From the NCBI GenBank assembly GCA_964017235.1, contig OZ024929.1, forward strand, positions 58,933,603 through 58,997,602: DNA of 64,000 nucleotides, written 5' to 3'. Position numbers and translations under genes: made by a program. The notes beneath the pieces are model-generated. The model worked only from the letters and a program-made list of their open reading frames with translations. It did not search any database and had not been told where the DNA came from. The stretch is from Sabellastarte sp. h YS-2021 (Eukaryota; Annelida; Polychaeta; Sabellida; Sabellidae). Positions 39,340 through 52,061 of this stretch are shown in pieces. Within the stretch, counting starts at the first letter, position 1. Every line of letters begins with the position of its first letter.

Positions 39340-39537
39340 CAAACAAAAGGAGGAAGTACGCATGCGCGCGCACGCGCAGTGCACCGGCAGGGAGGCTATA
39401 CAGCCACCTGGCGAGTAAACAGGACACTACCGGTCCGGGCCAGAGCCCAGCTCGAGGCGTTTTTCTCTAACGTTTGGCGGGACCGGCTGTGCGCCGGACA
39501 AATGCATCTGTCCACTAGGTAAGATATTAACTTATAA
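39340..39537 (+). repeat. Element 1 right inverted terminal repeat
   Basis: Inverted partner of 33130-33323, nearly identical. The last bases, to 39565, form the element's distinct right tip ending ATTAAATTTTCCA. Confidence 0.92.
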
Positions 39538-40896
39538 AAATTTAATTTACTTATTAAATTTTCCAATTCATCTACTTGTGGGAGAGCTTTCACATGGTGA
39601 AGTTTCAGACCCATAGCTAATTACTCACCTACTCAAAATGAGTAAATGCGAATTATCTGTAAAAGTATTGCAGATAGCCAATTTTTCTCAAATAACTCAT
39701 TCACCTACTTTTGGGAGAGCTTTCACTTGGTGAAGTTTCAGACCCATAGCTAATTACTCACCTACTCAAAATGAGTAAATGCGAATTATCTCTAAAAGTG
39801 TTGCAGATAGCCAATTTTTGTCAAATTAATCATTCACCTACTTTTGGGAGAGCTTTCACTCTGTGAAGTTTCAGACCCATAGCTAATTACTCACCTACTC
39901 AAAATGAGTAAATGCGAATTATCTCTAAAAGTATTGCAGATAGCCAATTTTTCTCAAATAACTCATTCACCTACTTTTGGCAGAGCTTTCACTTGGTGAA
40001 GTTTCAGACTCATAGCTAATTACTCACCTACTGAAAATGAGTAAATGTGAATTATCTCTAAAAGTATTGCAGATAGCCAATTTTTCTCAAATAACTCATT
40101 CACCTACTTTTGGGAGAGCTTTTACTTGGTGAAGTTTCAGACCCATAGCTAATTACTCACCTACTCAAAATGAGTAAATGCAAATTATCTCTAAAAGTAT
40201 TGCAGATAGCCAATTTTTCTCAAATAACTCATTCACCTACTTTTGGGAGAGCTTTCACTCGGTGAAGTTTCAGACCCATAGCTAATTACTCACCTACTCA
40301 AAATGAGTAAATGCGAATTATCTCTAAAAGTATTGCAGATAGCCAATTTTCTCAAATAACTCATTCACCTACTTTTGGAAGACCTTTCACACACGAAAAT
40401 GAAAAATTGTGAATATCTCGGAAAAGCTATTTCTTCTGCTTTAGTGCTCGGCGGGAGATACACACCACGGCAGTGGTCTTGACAAAAATTTTTGTCTCCC
40501 CAAAAATGGTGGCCATTTTGAATTTTCAAAGTTTTTGCAAAACACAAAAATGCTTATATCTCGAAAACCGTGCTATATGGAACAAACTCAACAAAATTTT
40601 GGACCTGCTGGGTATCTCTGCAGAGTAGCCATGCCAATTTTCAAAATATTTTTGTCTCGCCAAATATAGCGGACATTTTTAATTTTTTTATTTTTTACAA
40701 AACACAAAAATGCCTATATCTTGAAAACCGTGCTAGATAGAGCAGACTGCGCTGACTTTGGTTGCCACAACAGTATAAGGCTAGAAACGAAGCATTTTCT
40801 TAATACTTTAGCACTCACCTTGATATCCTTTTCGGGACGCTTTGTTTTTGCTATGCAAAAACATTATCTTTTTTTTTTGCGAGCGATCCTCTAGTT

Positions 40897-41737
40897 GAAG
40901 TGCTTATATGTAGCTTCTTATGTACATATAGTAGATGTATTAGTATATATTAGGAAAGAGTCGGAATTTATGGGATTCCAAAAATAAAATTTTCTCCCCA
41001 AAGCTTCCGTCTTGAGATCAACTGTGGTCATAAAGTTGAATTTCTTGGATTTGGTAGTGTATCTACATAAATAGTACCTGAAATCCTGTCCTAACTTAAT
41101 TGAATTATTCTTCAGGATGATTCGAACCGAGGGATGTGGATTTTTGCCCACTTCTTGCCTTTCAAGGTCAATTTTATTAACCTTTTGATGACAAGCAAGG
41201 TTATAAGGAGTTGTAGCTCCTAGCTTATTTACCAAAACATGGCAGTTCTGCCTATGAAATCGCAAGAAAAATACCCAAATATACAAAAATATGGGATAAA
41301 GATTTGCAGTTTTTCAAATTTTGGGTTTGTTTCAAATATTTTAATTTTCCTTAAGTTATGTGTTGATGAACAAAGTTGCAGTTCTAAAATCTCATCACAG
41401 TATTTCAGTAAAATGCTCTTAATCCCAAGGTATTGGGCCTACCGACCAATCCCCACATTTTAATATGACTTGTTACAAGTCACTTGTAATTATGTATTGA
41501 TAGTAATAACCCTAGTGATGTATTTTACAGACCTTTATCTTACCACTTTTTTACCATTATTCATTTACCAGCTTTTTACCATTATTCATTTACCACTTTT
41601 TTACCATTATTCATTTACCAGTTTTTTACCATTATTCATTTTCTTTGCTGTGGGATGCCAATTTTTGCCTTAGCGAAAAAAAAACCCTTTTTCTAATTGC
41701 AGTTAAACACACCATTGTCATAAAATTTAAAGTAATT
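40897..41737. other. Intron 3 spacer with a 25-bp minisatellite
   Basis: No gene seen; the 122-residue minus-strand frame at 40918-41286 has no recognisable domain. Positions 41542-41640 hold four copies of a 25-bp unit containing TTACCATTATTCATTTACC. Confidence 0.65.
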
Positions 41738-44700
41738 ATATCCCCAGACGAAAGTCGGGGATATATTGGATTCAGGTCCGTCGCGCCGCCGCCGCCGCCG
41801 CCGCCGTAGAAATTTCCTTGTGGACGCGATAACTCAAAAACAAATTAATATTTTTTTTTTAAACTTGGTACACATGTTAAGGGTGCCCAAAGGAAGATCC
41901 CTATTTTAAGGTGACCTTAAACTCCCAGTAAAAAAGAACTTATGGCCACCTTAAGGTCAGAAATTGCACTTTTGGCCACTTAGAGCCCTGTAGGTCACAA
42001 ACTATGATACTCAGCTGGCTGAAATTTTACCTGACAACACATTAATATGTTCTTAGTACATGTGCCGAAAATCATGACTTTAAGTTGAGGAGAAAATTGT
42101 GTTTGAGGCCCATAAATACCCCCACTTAGGGATTTTTTGCTATACTTTACACATATTTTGCCCTATAATTTGGAAGTGATAATTCTGATGAGTCTCAAAC
42201 TGCGCTAGGTATAACTTTGATATGTAATCCTTGTCTGTAGAAAATTTTAGGGCTGTAGGTTTACCCAAAGGGGTCAACTTAAGGTCTCAAAAGTGCCCAC
42301 AGAGACCCAATTTATGCACTTTTTGCCACTTTCAAGCACTGTAGCTTTCAAACTATGTCTCTCATCTAAGTTAAATATCATCTGGGAATATATCTATGTG
42401 TTTTCTTATATGTGCCCCAACATTTAGGCCTTTAATAGACAGTTAACCTGTGTATCAGGACCATAAACACCCACCCGAGTGACCCTTATAAGACATTTTT
42501 CACATCTTTTTCCCTGTAACTTGGAAATGGTAAGTCTGAGAAGTTTCAAACTGTATTAGATATATATTCTGTGTGTAATCTTAGTATGTAACAGATTTTA
42601 AGTCTGAAGCTTTAATTTTGAAGGTCAAATTGAGGTCTCTAAAAGGCTCCCAAAGACCCAATATTTGGACTTTTTGCTACTTTTAAGCCCTGTGACTGTC
42701 AAACTATGTGACTGATAGAGCTCAAATCCTATCTGAGAAGATATTAGTATGTTATTTTTATATGTGCCAAAAATTAAGGCTTTAAGAAGACATTTAACCT
42801 GTGTATGAGGACCATAAATCCCCACCCGAGTGACCATTTTTAGACATTTTTCACATATTTTTCCCTGTAACTTGGAAATGGTAAGTCTAAGAAGTTTGAA
42901 ACTGTATTAGATGCATATTCTATGTGTAATCTTAGTATGTGACAAATTTTAAGTCTGAAGCTTTAATTTGAAGGCTACATTTAGGTCTCTAGAAGGCCCC
43001 ATAAAGACCCAATATTTGGACTTTTTGCCAATTTTAAGGCCTGTGACTGTTAAACTATGTGACTGATAGAGCTGAAATCTCATCTGGGAATACATTATTA
43101 TGTTCTTTTTACATGTGCCAAAAATCAAGGCTTCAAGTAGACATTTAACCTGTGTATGAGGACCTTAAACACCCACCTGAGTGACCCTTTTAAGACATTT
43201 TTCACATATTTTGCTCTGTAACTTGGAAATGGTAAGTCTGAGAAGTTTCAAACTTTATTAGATACATATTCTATGTGTAATCTTAGTATGTAACAAATTT
43301 TAAGTCTGAAGCTTTAATTTGAAAGCCACATCGAGATCTCTAAAAGGCCCACAATGACCCAATATTTGGACTTTTTACCACCTTTAAGCCCTGTAACTGT
43401 TAAACTATGTGATTGATGGAGCTGAAATCCCATCTGGGAATGCATTATTATGTCCTTTTTACATATGCCGAAAATCAAGGTTTTTAGTAGACATTTAACC
43501 TGTGTATGAGGGCCATAGACACTCGCCCAAGTGCCTTTTTTGACATTTTTTCCGTATTTTGCCCTGTTATTTGGAAATGCTTAGTGTGACAAGTCTTAAA
43601 CTGTATTATATATAATTTTTGTTTGTTATGTATGTCCCCCAAAAAGTTTCAGATCTGTAGTTTAATTGCTAAGGTCTCTTTAACAATTGTAAAATGCCCA
43701 CAGAAACCCAATTTATGGATATTATGCCACTTTAAAGCCCAGTAACTGTCAAACGATGTGGGGTATAGAGCTGAAATCTTTGAATTTTTAAAAGGAAATG
43801 CCTGTCTATTTAAATTTTGAATATTAATAATGTTATGGCTATCTTAGTCTTTTAAGAACTTATTTTTGTGTGTTATACCTCTGCTTGCTGAGTTTTTCAC
43901 TTTTTAAAATGAAACTGGTTAAACATATTCAAGTGAAGTAGACAAAATGGACACTTTAAGTGAGCTTTAAGTCCCAATATTAATGAAATTATATCCTTAT
44001 GTAGTAAAACTAGGGGATTTTTAACCCTCAACTAGCCCAGTTTTATTCAACTTGCCTCAGTTAATTTTGGCACAGCTCCTATAGTTATGAACTCATTTCA
44101 GTTGATAATCACATACTTAAAATTCTCAATTCTTTTTGTATTTGAGTACCCCTTTTATATAGATTGTTTGTTTACCATTTATGCTCAACCCACATCCCCC
44201 ACCCGGATTCCCCCCACCCACCTCTGGGACCTCCAGCTATATTGAGTGACACTAAATAAACAATGGTATTTAATGATATCAGATGAGAAACAAAGAACTC
44301 AATGGGGTTGCAGATCTTGTGTAATAGTGAGAAAGGTGTGGAGAAGGGGAGAGGGGTGGGGGTGGGAGGTGGTGGGCTTCATTACATATAACACAAAGGG
44401 GAGTCAGAACTGAGATTGTGTCACATATTTAGGTTGCATATATATGGACCACATATATAGGTATAGAGGAAATGAATAACTGAAAACAATTTGCAAATTC
44501 TAAATATAATATAATAAAATAATAATATAAACAATTTTTTTTTAAATAATATTTTATTTGTGAACAAATATAGAAACAGATATGCGCTTTTGGGATTATG
44601 AATTTTAGAATGGACATTGAATCATCAATCATTTAAATACTTTGAAGGAAGATTGAAAAATATGATGAGTTGAGTTAAAAATAATATTTTATTTGTCAAC

Positions 44701-45010
44701 AAATATAGAAACAGATATGCTCTTTTGGGATTATTATTTTAGAATGGACATTCAATCATCAATCATTTAAATACTTTGAAAATAGGTTTAGAGTTATCAT
44801 TGCAGGAAGATTGAAAATATAATTTGAGTTATGTATTCGGCATCTGGGGATACACCATCTTCCTTGGGGAGATATAAACAGAGTAGATTGATGTGCTGAA
44901 GTTCATATAATAATGGGTAATTATGTTTTAAAAAATTCCTGATCAAAACCTGTGGCGTGAGTGATGACCTGTCTGGGGATATGTTGGCGCCGAGTTGGCC
45001 CAATCTAGTT
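41738..45010 (+). mobile_element. Element E2 (ATATCCCC family), full length
   Basis: Nearly identical to E1 across 3.27 kb: the same 5' hairpin (41738-41764), ~350-bp units, G-rich block (44346-44366), inverted arm copy at 44971-44982 and CTAGTT end. The (CCG)n tract after the tip is longer than in E1 and there are scattered single-base differences, so the copies are recent but not identical. Confidence 0.82.
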
Positions 45011-45470
45011 AATAATATAGTAGGCACATTATAGGGTTATTTTGACCTCCAGTTCAGTTGAGACATGAGTGGTTAAAGCACTTTTTAAAATCTCATTCTA
45101 CCCAATACAATTATTTTGTAAGTTATTGAAGAGTTGAGACTTTTTGAGAGCAGTTCAAATACAAAAGAAGTCACAGGCATGGGGTACTGATCTTGTGTAT
45201 ATTAGTTATGCAAGAGAGGTAGGATGGCAGTTTGGTTAAATGTTGCATTGTTGGTGTTGTGAAATAAGGTAAAGGTTTAACTTAATCCTGTAGCCATGAT
45301 GTGTGGAGAACTGGAGTTTATATGGTTGTGCATATCAAATCAACACTTGGGTGGTGAATCAAGTTATTGGATCCCTGGGACTGGGATCTACTGTCTGCAG
45401 AAGCACAGTATTTCATTTACAAGATTTAGCACGGTGATTACTTTGCTGAGTGTACATGTTGTGTTTGCAG

Positions 45471-45668
45471 TGGGTGCCTGAGATCACACATCATTGTCAG
45501 AAAACACCATTCCTGCTGGTGGGCACACAGATTGACTTGAGAGATGACCAATCCACTCTGGACAAGCTGGCAAAGAACCGACAGAAGCCTATCAACTACG
45601 AATCCGGAGAAAAGTTGGCACGTGAGCTGAAGGCAGTCAAATATGTGGAATGTTCTGCTCTGACACAG
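45471..45668 (+). CDS. CDC42: CDC42 coding exon 4
   Basis: Acceptor TTTGCAG ends at 45470; donor GTGAGT begins at 45669, phase 0 on both sides. Residues 97-162, WVPEITHHC to CSALTQ. It includes TQID (guanine specificity) and the Rho insert region. The last ~35 bases of the exon plus its donor are the seed of the minisatellite that follows. Confidence 0.96.
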
Positions 45669-46262
45669 GTGAGTTGAACTCAGTCAATTGTATGGAATGC
45701 TCTGTTCTCACACAGGGGAGATGACCAGTCAAATGTATGGAATGTTCTGTTCTTACACAGGTGAGTTGAATTCCGTCAAATGTATGGAATGCTCTGTTCT
45801 CACACAGGGGAGATGACCAGTCAAATGTATGGAATGTTCTGTTCTTACACAGGTGAGTTGAACTCCGTCAAATGTATGGAATGCTCTGTTCTCACACAGG
45901 GGAGATGACCAGTCAAATGTATGGAATGTTCTGTTCTTACACAGGTGAGTTGAACTCCGTCAAATGTATGGAATACTCTGTTCTCACACAGGTGAGTCGA
46001 CCAGTCAGATTTATGGAATGTCCTGTTCTCACACAGGTGAGTTGACCAGTCAAATGTATGGAATGTTCTGTTCTCACACAGGTGGGTTGAATTCAATCAA
46101 ATGTATGGAATGTTCTGTTCCCAGACAGGTGAGGTGAACTCAATTGAATGTATGGAATGTTCTGTTCTCACACAGGTGAGTTGAACTCAGTCAAATGTAT
46201 GGAATGTTCTGTTCTCACACAGGTGAGTTGAACTCAGTCAAATGTATGGAATGTTCTGTTGT
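45669..46262 (+). repeat. Exon-derived 45/47-bp minisatellite carrying repeated splice donors
   Basis: Twelve full units and one partial. Unit boundaries fall after 45715, 45760, 45807, 45852, 45899, 45944, 45991, 46036, 46081, 46128, 46175 and 46222. Each unit copies the end of exon 4 (CAGTCAAAT, TATGGAATGTTCTG, CACAG) with scattered changes. Nine boundaries keep CAG|GTG, mostly CAG|GTGAG, like the true donor. Three read CAG|GGGAG, which cannot serve as GT donors. In the first half 47- and 45-bp units alternate, a 92-bp higher-order period. Confidence 0.93.
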
Positions 46263-46814
46263 CATGATACAAGATTGGTAAATCATTTGAAATGAGTGCT
46301 TGTACAAGTAACTCTTTTTAATTATGTAAGATAATCTGCATTTTGTTGCACCTTTTCAGGCCCCAAAAAACGTGCATGCAAGACTGCTTTAATCATGCAT
46401 ATGTATTAGTCACCTTGATTTAATTGTGGAATATATCGATAAATTACTGTACTCCTGCTCAACCCTGTGGCTTGCCGGAGTCACAAATATGCTATAAATT
46501 TCCAATGGATTGTGCATTTCTTATTAACCTGTAAGAGGCATTATCTTTCCTTGATAATCATATGACCATAACCAACATTGAAAGAAAGATGTGAGTGATG
46601 AATATCTGGCGAGATAATCCATATTGTTATGTCCAGGTAAATGTATCAAAAGGGGACTTGAGCTTAAAATGTTACAAGCATGACCAGCATCTCGGAACTG
46701 CACACTTTATTTCAGTCTTCTCTGCTTTAGCTCTATGGCTCCTGTATGAATGCTTTACTGCCTCAAGTTCTGGCTGTAGGTGTATCATGCGATGTCTTAT
46801 GTTCCTCTTTACAG

Positions 46815-46904
46815 AAAGGTTTGAAAAATGTGTTTGACGAGGCAATTCTTGCTGCACTGGAACCTCCAGAAGTCAAGAAGAAGAAGAAATGTGTCATTTT
46901 GTAG
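46815..46904 (+). CDS. CDC42: CDC42 alternative last exon a (CVIL tail)
   Basis: Acceptor CTCTTTACAG ends at 46814. Residues 163-191, [12 protein letters not shown] to KKKKKCVIL, then TAG. The polybasic run and CVIL form a CAAX box; terminal Leu predicts geranylgeranylation followed by CAAX processing, as in the ubiquitous vertebrate isoform. On reading I saw no AATAAA or ATTAAA between its stop and exon b, so its poly(A) site is unclear. Confidence 0.92.
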   Translation, partial: KGLKNVFDEAILAALEPPEVKKKKKCVIL

Positions 46905-48242
46905 GAAACTGTGACCACAGCCTAAACTTTGTGTGGAACTTCCCATGATTTAACACAATCCCACTTGTATGCAGTCTGGTTTCCAAATTGTAAACTGCCC
47001 TCATTTAATGGGATTACTCTATTATTCCACAAATATTTTTTTAGGGAATCATATCATTAGAGTGACAATTGTGTGTAAAATTATACATGATTCAGAAAAC
47101 TAGCTTGCTGAGATTTGTTTTCTGTAAATATTAAGAACTTTTATTCCTCAAACAGAATAATTGTAAAAGCTCACATAATTGTCACCAGTCTGATTTTTTT
47201 AAATCTTCACTTTTAAACAATGGGTTTTATCACAGTTAAAAAAAGAAATGGATTTTAAGGTTTCTAAGATATGCTTGTTAAAAAATCTGGTATAATCCAA
47301 CGACCTATATGTGTAGTGATGTTTGTCTTTACAAATTGTATATTCTTGGTTTATGTATTCTTGATGTATATGCATGCTGGCATGTTGTGTAGTTTTGGCA
47401 AAATGTTCTCACTCTTCCTGTTTCCTGAGGTCACCTTTGAAAAATTTGATGGAATCTTTTAAACATATGCTGCACATTTCATTCTTCTCTATCCTTGTGG
47501 TTTTTTTTGTTTTTTTTTGTTTTTTTTTTTTTTGTCTTTTTTTTTGGTTGTCCTACCTCCCATCAGTGAAAACACAATATTTCAGTAGTATTTGTGCGAA
47601 CTACTCGGTACTGAGCAGAATAGATCAGCCTAATCTAACATAGTATCATTGTGTACTTTCTTGATTTTATGCTACCAAAGTGAAATAGAACTCTCAGTAA
47701 GAACTGCTGTGTATAAAGTTGAAGTGAAGCAAGATTTTAAATTTTTCGGGCAAAACATTTTTATGTACCTTCAGTGTGCTGTATGTTGCCATCACAGCCT
47801 TTTGTAATGAGAAATAACTTTCTGTATGTTTTGAAAATTGTGAATCATTGGGCTTTTATGTTAAGAGGTAGTCTGTAAAAGTAGTTTTAAATAATGCATT
47901 TATGATAAAGGATATATGCAAGGCCTTTATTTATCAACTACTTTCAATGTTTTCAGAAACAGTAGCCTTGTAAGGCTTTGTAACACTAAAGATATTCATG
48001 ATTGCAGAGGTACATGCACGTATCACAAACAGATGTTCATCTCACTTCTTAACACGACATTATTGAAATTGTTGCACTTGCTTGTACTAGTAGAATTACG
48101 TGTTGTGTGTAGGTGATGTGTGTGTTCTCTTACTGTACATTATCTTGTATATTTGTTTTTTTACCAGCAGTTGAATGGAGGACTGGGTGAACAGACTTCA
48201 CTAATACTTGTATTGTTTTTTTGTCACTGTGCTGCAGACTAA

Positions 48243-48362
<120 letters not shown>

Positions 48363-49690
48363 CCACCTGACTCTGTTTCTTACTTGTGGATTTACATTTT
48401 ACTTGTTGCTGATCACTTGTGTGTGCTCTGTGTATCTAAACATAAACTCCAGTAACTCAACACTCTTTCTGTACTAAAATTATAATACTGATGTGACTTT
48501 GTGTACTTTTAATTTTCAAAGTTGTTTTATGTAACAGAAGGTAGATGGGTCAATCCTTACAACCTTACTGCGAGTTCTGACTTTTGATGAATTAAAATAT
48601 TTGAAATTCTTTAATGATAGGACCATTTGTATATAGCATTGGTTATGTGTGAATTATGGAAAGTGGAAATGCAAGAATATTATTGTCAAGTTAAATGTCA
48701 CTGTCAGTACTCAGTCCTTTCCTTGTGAATATTGCGAGATGGGTTTTATGTAGGCAGATGTGCCGTTGAATTTGTTGTTTGGTGATCGTGGTAAGACTTG
48801 TACATGACAGTATTTAGGAGTGTTCAATGGTAGTCCTAGTGTTTAAACCAGCAGTCAGTCTTGGTTTCCGCCTTTTGTTGCATGCTGAAGTTTTGTGGTT
48901 TATTATATATCTTGACCAGTACCTATACATTCTGTGCCCAAAGCCTTGAGACTCCCTCAATGTCAATTGTTAAGTGCATTGATAATGATGTTACACCCAA
49001 GGATAACAAAAGCTGGAGTCAGTCCTTTGAAATCCAGTCTAATTGTGGAGGTATAAGGCACAGTATATGTGAATTGTTTGAAAACTCGGCTCATCATTTT
49101 TGAAAGTTCTGATGAATGTCACATGATAACACACATTGCTTGTTTACACCCTCTCACGTTGTCACAGTGACACCTATCCCTGCTGGAGACACATTATTCC
49201 CCAGCTGGGTGAAGAATCCTCATGAAAGCCTGCAATAAACCTGGACATAGTATTTCCAGCTGTTCAGAAAGGAAAGGGAAAATTCTAAACTGTAATTCTT
49301 TGTGTACACATTTTTTTCCAAGCAATTTCTAATGGAGAACTACTCATCATGTCAGCATTAAGCGTGCTATTTTTCGTGTGTAACTTTCTTGGGATGATAT
49401 GTTTCCATTAAAGTATTGTTTCTGTGTCTAAATCATGATTTAAAAGTATTATGGTGAAAGTTGCAGTAATGAAGAGAAACTTTCAAAACTCCAGCCATTG
49501 TGAAACAGACACAAGTTTAGGTATTGAATAAAAAGAAATCTAAGTACATCTGAAAACATTCAAAATGTGGAAAAAAACAGACAATGTACAGATTGTGAAG
49601 ATTTTATATAGCTGGTATTTTATTAATGTTGAAATATTTATTTTCAGGCAAAGTAAACAGTATGTGAAATAAATGTGTTTGTAATTAGTT
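48363..49690 (+). other. CDC42 3' UTR with candidate poly(A) signals
   Basis: AATAAA occurs at 49234-49239, 49527-49532 and 49668-49673. The last is followed by a GT-rich stretch (TGTGTTTGT), the usual context for cleavage, so the 3' UTR could run about 1.3 kb. There is no ORF of note. Confidence 0.6.
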
Positions 49691-51100
49691 TAGACTAGGT
49701 ATTTTAAAATTTATTGCATCCAATGGTTTTCAGTTTGTGTAAATAACTTGTACTCATGCTTAGTAGATGAAATATATGAATTTCATAAATTATTGGAGTT
49801 TTTTTTATGGTGACTTGGAACTACACATACAACTATCTAAAGACCCACATATTGTGGAAATTCTTACAGTATTTTGCTTATGTTGATACATGTGTCACAA
49901 ATAACTTCTTCAATACACCAAAGGTCTGAACGAATTCACATGAAAATACATAGATCATAACACAAATTTTTTCAAGAAAATTAAGTAAATTCTGACAGAC
50001 TGGTCAACCATTGCCACTTCAGTGTTGTCACTGCATGTGTTGTATGGACATGTTCATTTTAAAGGCAGCGATTACATGTGTGTCATACAGTTTTGTCAAT
50101 AGAGACAGATTGTCAAGATATAACTGGATCAGTAGGTTTAAAGCTAAACAGATGTATTTACCATCCCATAAGGGACACTTATTTGTATATGTCACAGTAA
50201 ATATGTGAAATCAGTAAATGCGCGTATTTACTGAAATTTTCAGTAAATCCCTACAAAATCCCTACAAATGATTAAAGATTATTTAACTTTTCATGATTTG
50301 TCTACGACTGATACATAATAAGTGTTTTCATTGGCAATATATAAAAATTTTAGAAATTAAGCTAATTTTGAGTTTCAAAATTTTAACATATTTTAACTCT
50401 ACTTTCATTCAACAGAAATTTTGCCTTATCATTTAGACAAAATGATTTAGACCCAAACAAACCCACATGTATTCTTTAAGAATCTATTGTTAACAAATAT
50501 TTGAATATTTAAGTTATAAACTTGTTGACTTGCATTACAATTTATTTTAAACAAAAAAATAATAATACAAGTTTGTATCACATTACATGCAACTGCTTTT
50601 GAAATAATAAAGTGATGCAAAATACTTATCCCAGTCTTGGATTGTAAACCAGTGTCAAACTTTGAATATGACAAAGCCATTTAAAGTTTTAAATAACTTA
50701 ATATGTAGACAGCAGATAACACCCAACTATTAAAGATGTAAAAGTTACTGTAACATCTTTATAACATAAAATGCGCATAGAAGGGGCCACCAACTTCATG
50801 TTTTTTCGCAAACCATAGCTAAGCAACCACTTTAGTAGATTCTCTTTAAATTTGACACAGGTATGCAGTATCCCTGGGGAAATTGTCTAACTATGGTGTC
50901 ATGACATTTTCACCAGTCACAAGTCACCTGACCAAAAAAATGTTTTTAAATGAAACACTTCATTTATTCGCATAAAAGTTGACAAGTAGGTTCGTTGTAT
51001 AGATGTCTGGAAAGCAATAACTTTTGGAAGTGATCTGATACAAAATGGCAGATTTATTAACAATTAATTAAACATTACAATTTTTTAACCCCAGCCCATA
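49691..51100. other. No gene seen
   Basis: AT-rich sequence. Positions 50850-51060 are related to the body of elements A and C (CACATGACC-like segments) but decayed. Confidence 0.55.
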
Positions 51101-52061
51101 AAGGCCCAGAGTCATCCCCTATGCCATCCGGGCGGTGTCGGCGGCGGGCATAAAGCTTGTGGGTGTTTCACAGCCTAAACCCCTGAAAGGATTTTCACCA
51201 AATTTTCAGAATATGTTTACCCCAAGAGGATCTAGAGCTGATTAGGTTTTGGGGGTATCCGGCTACCACTGTTGTCATAGGAAAAACTTTTTAACGTTTT
51301 TCAGGTCTTAAAGTTTGTGGGTGTTCCACAGCCTAAACCCATGCATGGATTTTCACCAAATTGTTTACCTCAAGAGGATCTACAGCTGATTAGGTTTTGG
51401 GGGGTATCTAATGGCAAGTATTGCCATGGCAACACTTTAAAATTTTGGGGTTTCTTCTCAGATTTTTGATATTTTCTGTAACCTATACTATTGCAGCAAG
51501 CTTCATCAGATTTGCACAAAACGTAAATGGATAGGAACGCTTGCCTGAGAGTAATTGTGTCCTTGTTGTGGAAACCAAATGACTGCCATATCACATCTTT
51601 AATGCCAAATAGATGGGTCATCGTATCAAAAAGGCCTTATATCTCCCTTATAATTGCTTCTAGGGCTACAAAATATGAAAACAACTTGTAAGAAATCATG
51701 GCCAGTGAATCTTTTCTGTACTTCTTAAAACAGAAGTTGTTCCTAAGATTTTCCCAAATCTCAATGTTGTTTGCAATTTAGCTGTACCTGGGGTTCTTGC
51801 CTGCCAAGGCTGCCTATTTTCTTTATAATGAAAATGAAAAATCCTTAATATACCATAATGGTGAAGTACAGAATGATTTCGGCTAAATTTTTGGCCCAGA
51901 AGCTTGCAGCAGAGTAATATGTACACTTTCCCAAATATTGTACTACAACCATTTATGGCGGCCACGGGCCATCCTCAATTTCTGTGTAATATGTAAAAAT
52001 GCATTTATCTTGGAAACTGTGGGAGATAGAGTAACTTGACCCAATTTTGGGCTCATAGACA
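51101..52061. repeat. Old dispersed repeats
   Basis: Units marked by TGTGGGTGTT, CACAGCCTAAACCC and GAGGATCTA.AGCTGATTAGG recur twice at 51150-51410. From 51630 the sequence matches the ~147-bp repeat family and then a diverged 168-bp-type satellite (GCATTTATCTTGG, GGAGATAGAG). Confidence 0.6.

Larger units (their letters stand above)
33121..39565 (+). mobile_element. DIRS-like tyrosine-recombinase retrotransposon, element 1
   Basis: The 6,445-bp element encodes Gag, RT/RNase H and a tyrosine recombinase, and has about 190-bp inverted terminal repeats plus an internal complementary region. These are the defining features of DIRS1-type retrotransposons, which are thought to replicate through a circle and integrate by recombination. 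The left flank ends CAAATAACTC and the right flank begins ATTCATCTAC. Intact 133-bp monomers read straight across that point, so the empty site is known and there is no target duplication. Coding frames are nearly intact: one frame break is visible in gag. The near-perfect repeats suggest a recent insertion. Confidence 0.93.
31555..40896 (+). mobile_element. Composite satellite-bearing element, copy C, split by a DIRS-like insertion
   Basis: The tip hairpin is AAGCGTCCC with GGGACACTT (31556-31576), followed by a GC-rich run of GGCTCCGCC repeats and the shared body. The 168-bp array is at 31965-32740. The 133-bp array runs 32740-33120 and resumes at 39566-40375, with the DIRS-like element in between. 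The 3' module includes GGGACGCTT (40834-40842), the exact inverse of the tip arm, then the hairpin GTTTTTGC/GCAAAAAC and CTAG at 40891-40894. Without the insertion it would be about 2.9 kb. Confidence 0.7.

Noticed and set aside
33121..39565. LTR retrovirus or endogenous virus
   Set aside because: The ends are inverted rather than direct repeats, there is no protease, integrase or envelope, and the integration enzyme is a tyrosine recombinase.
41542..41640. CRISPR-like array of short direct repeats
   Set aside because: Units are contiguous without spacers and the genome is eukaryotic; it is a 25-bp minisatellite.
47500..47550. T-rich run after CDC42 exon a as a retroposed poly(A) tail
   Set aside because: No element body or target duplication is adjacent; it looks like a simple T/G tract in the transcribed region.
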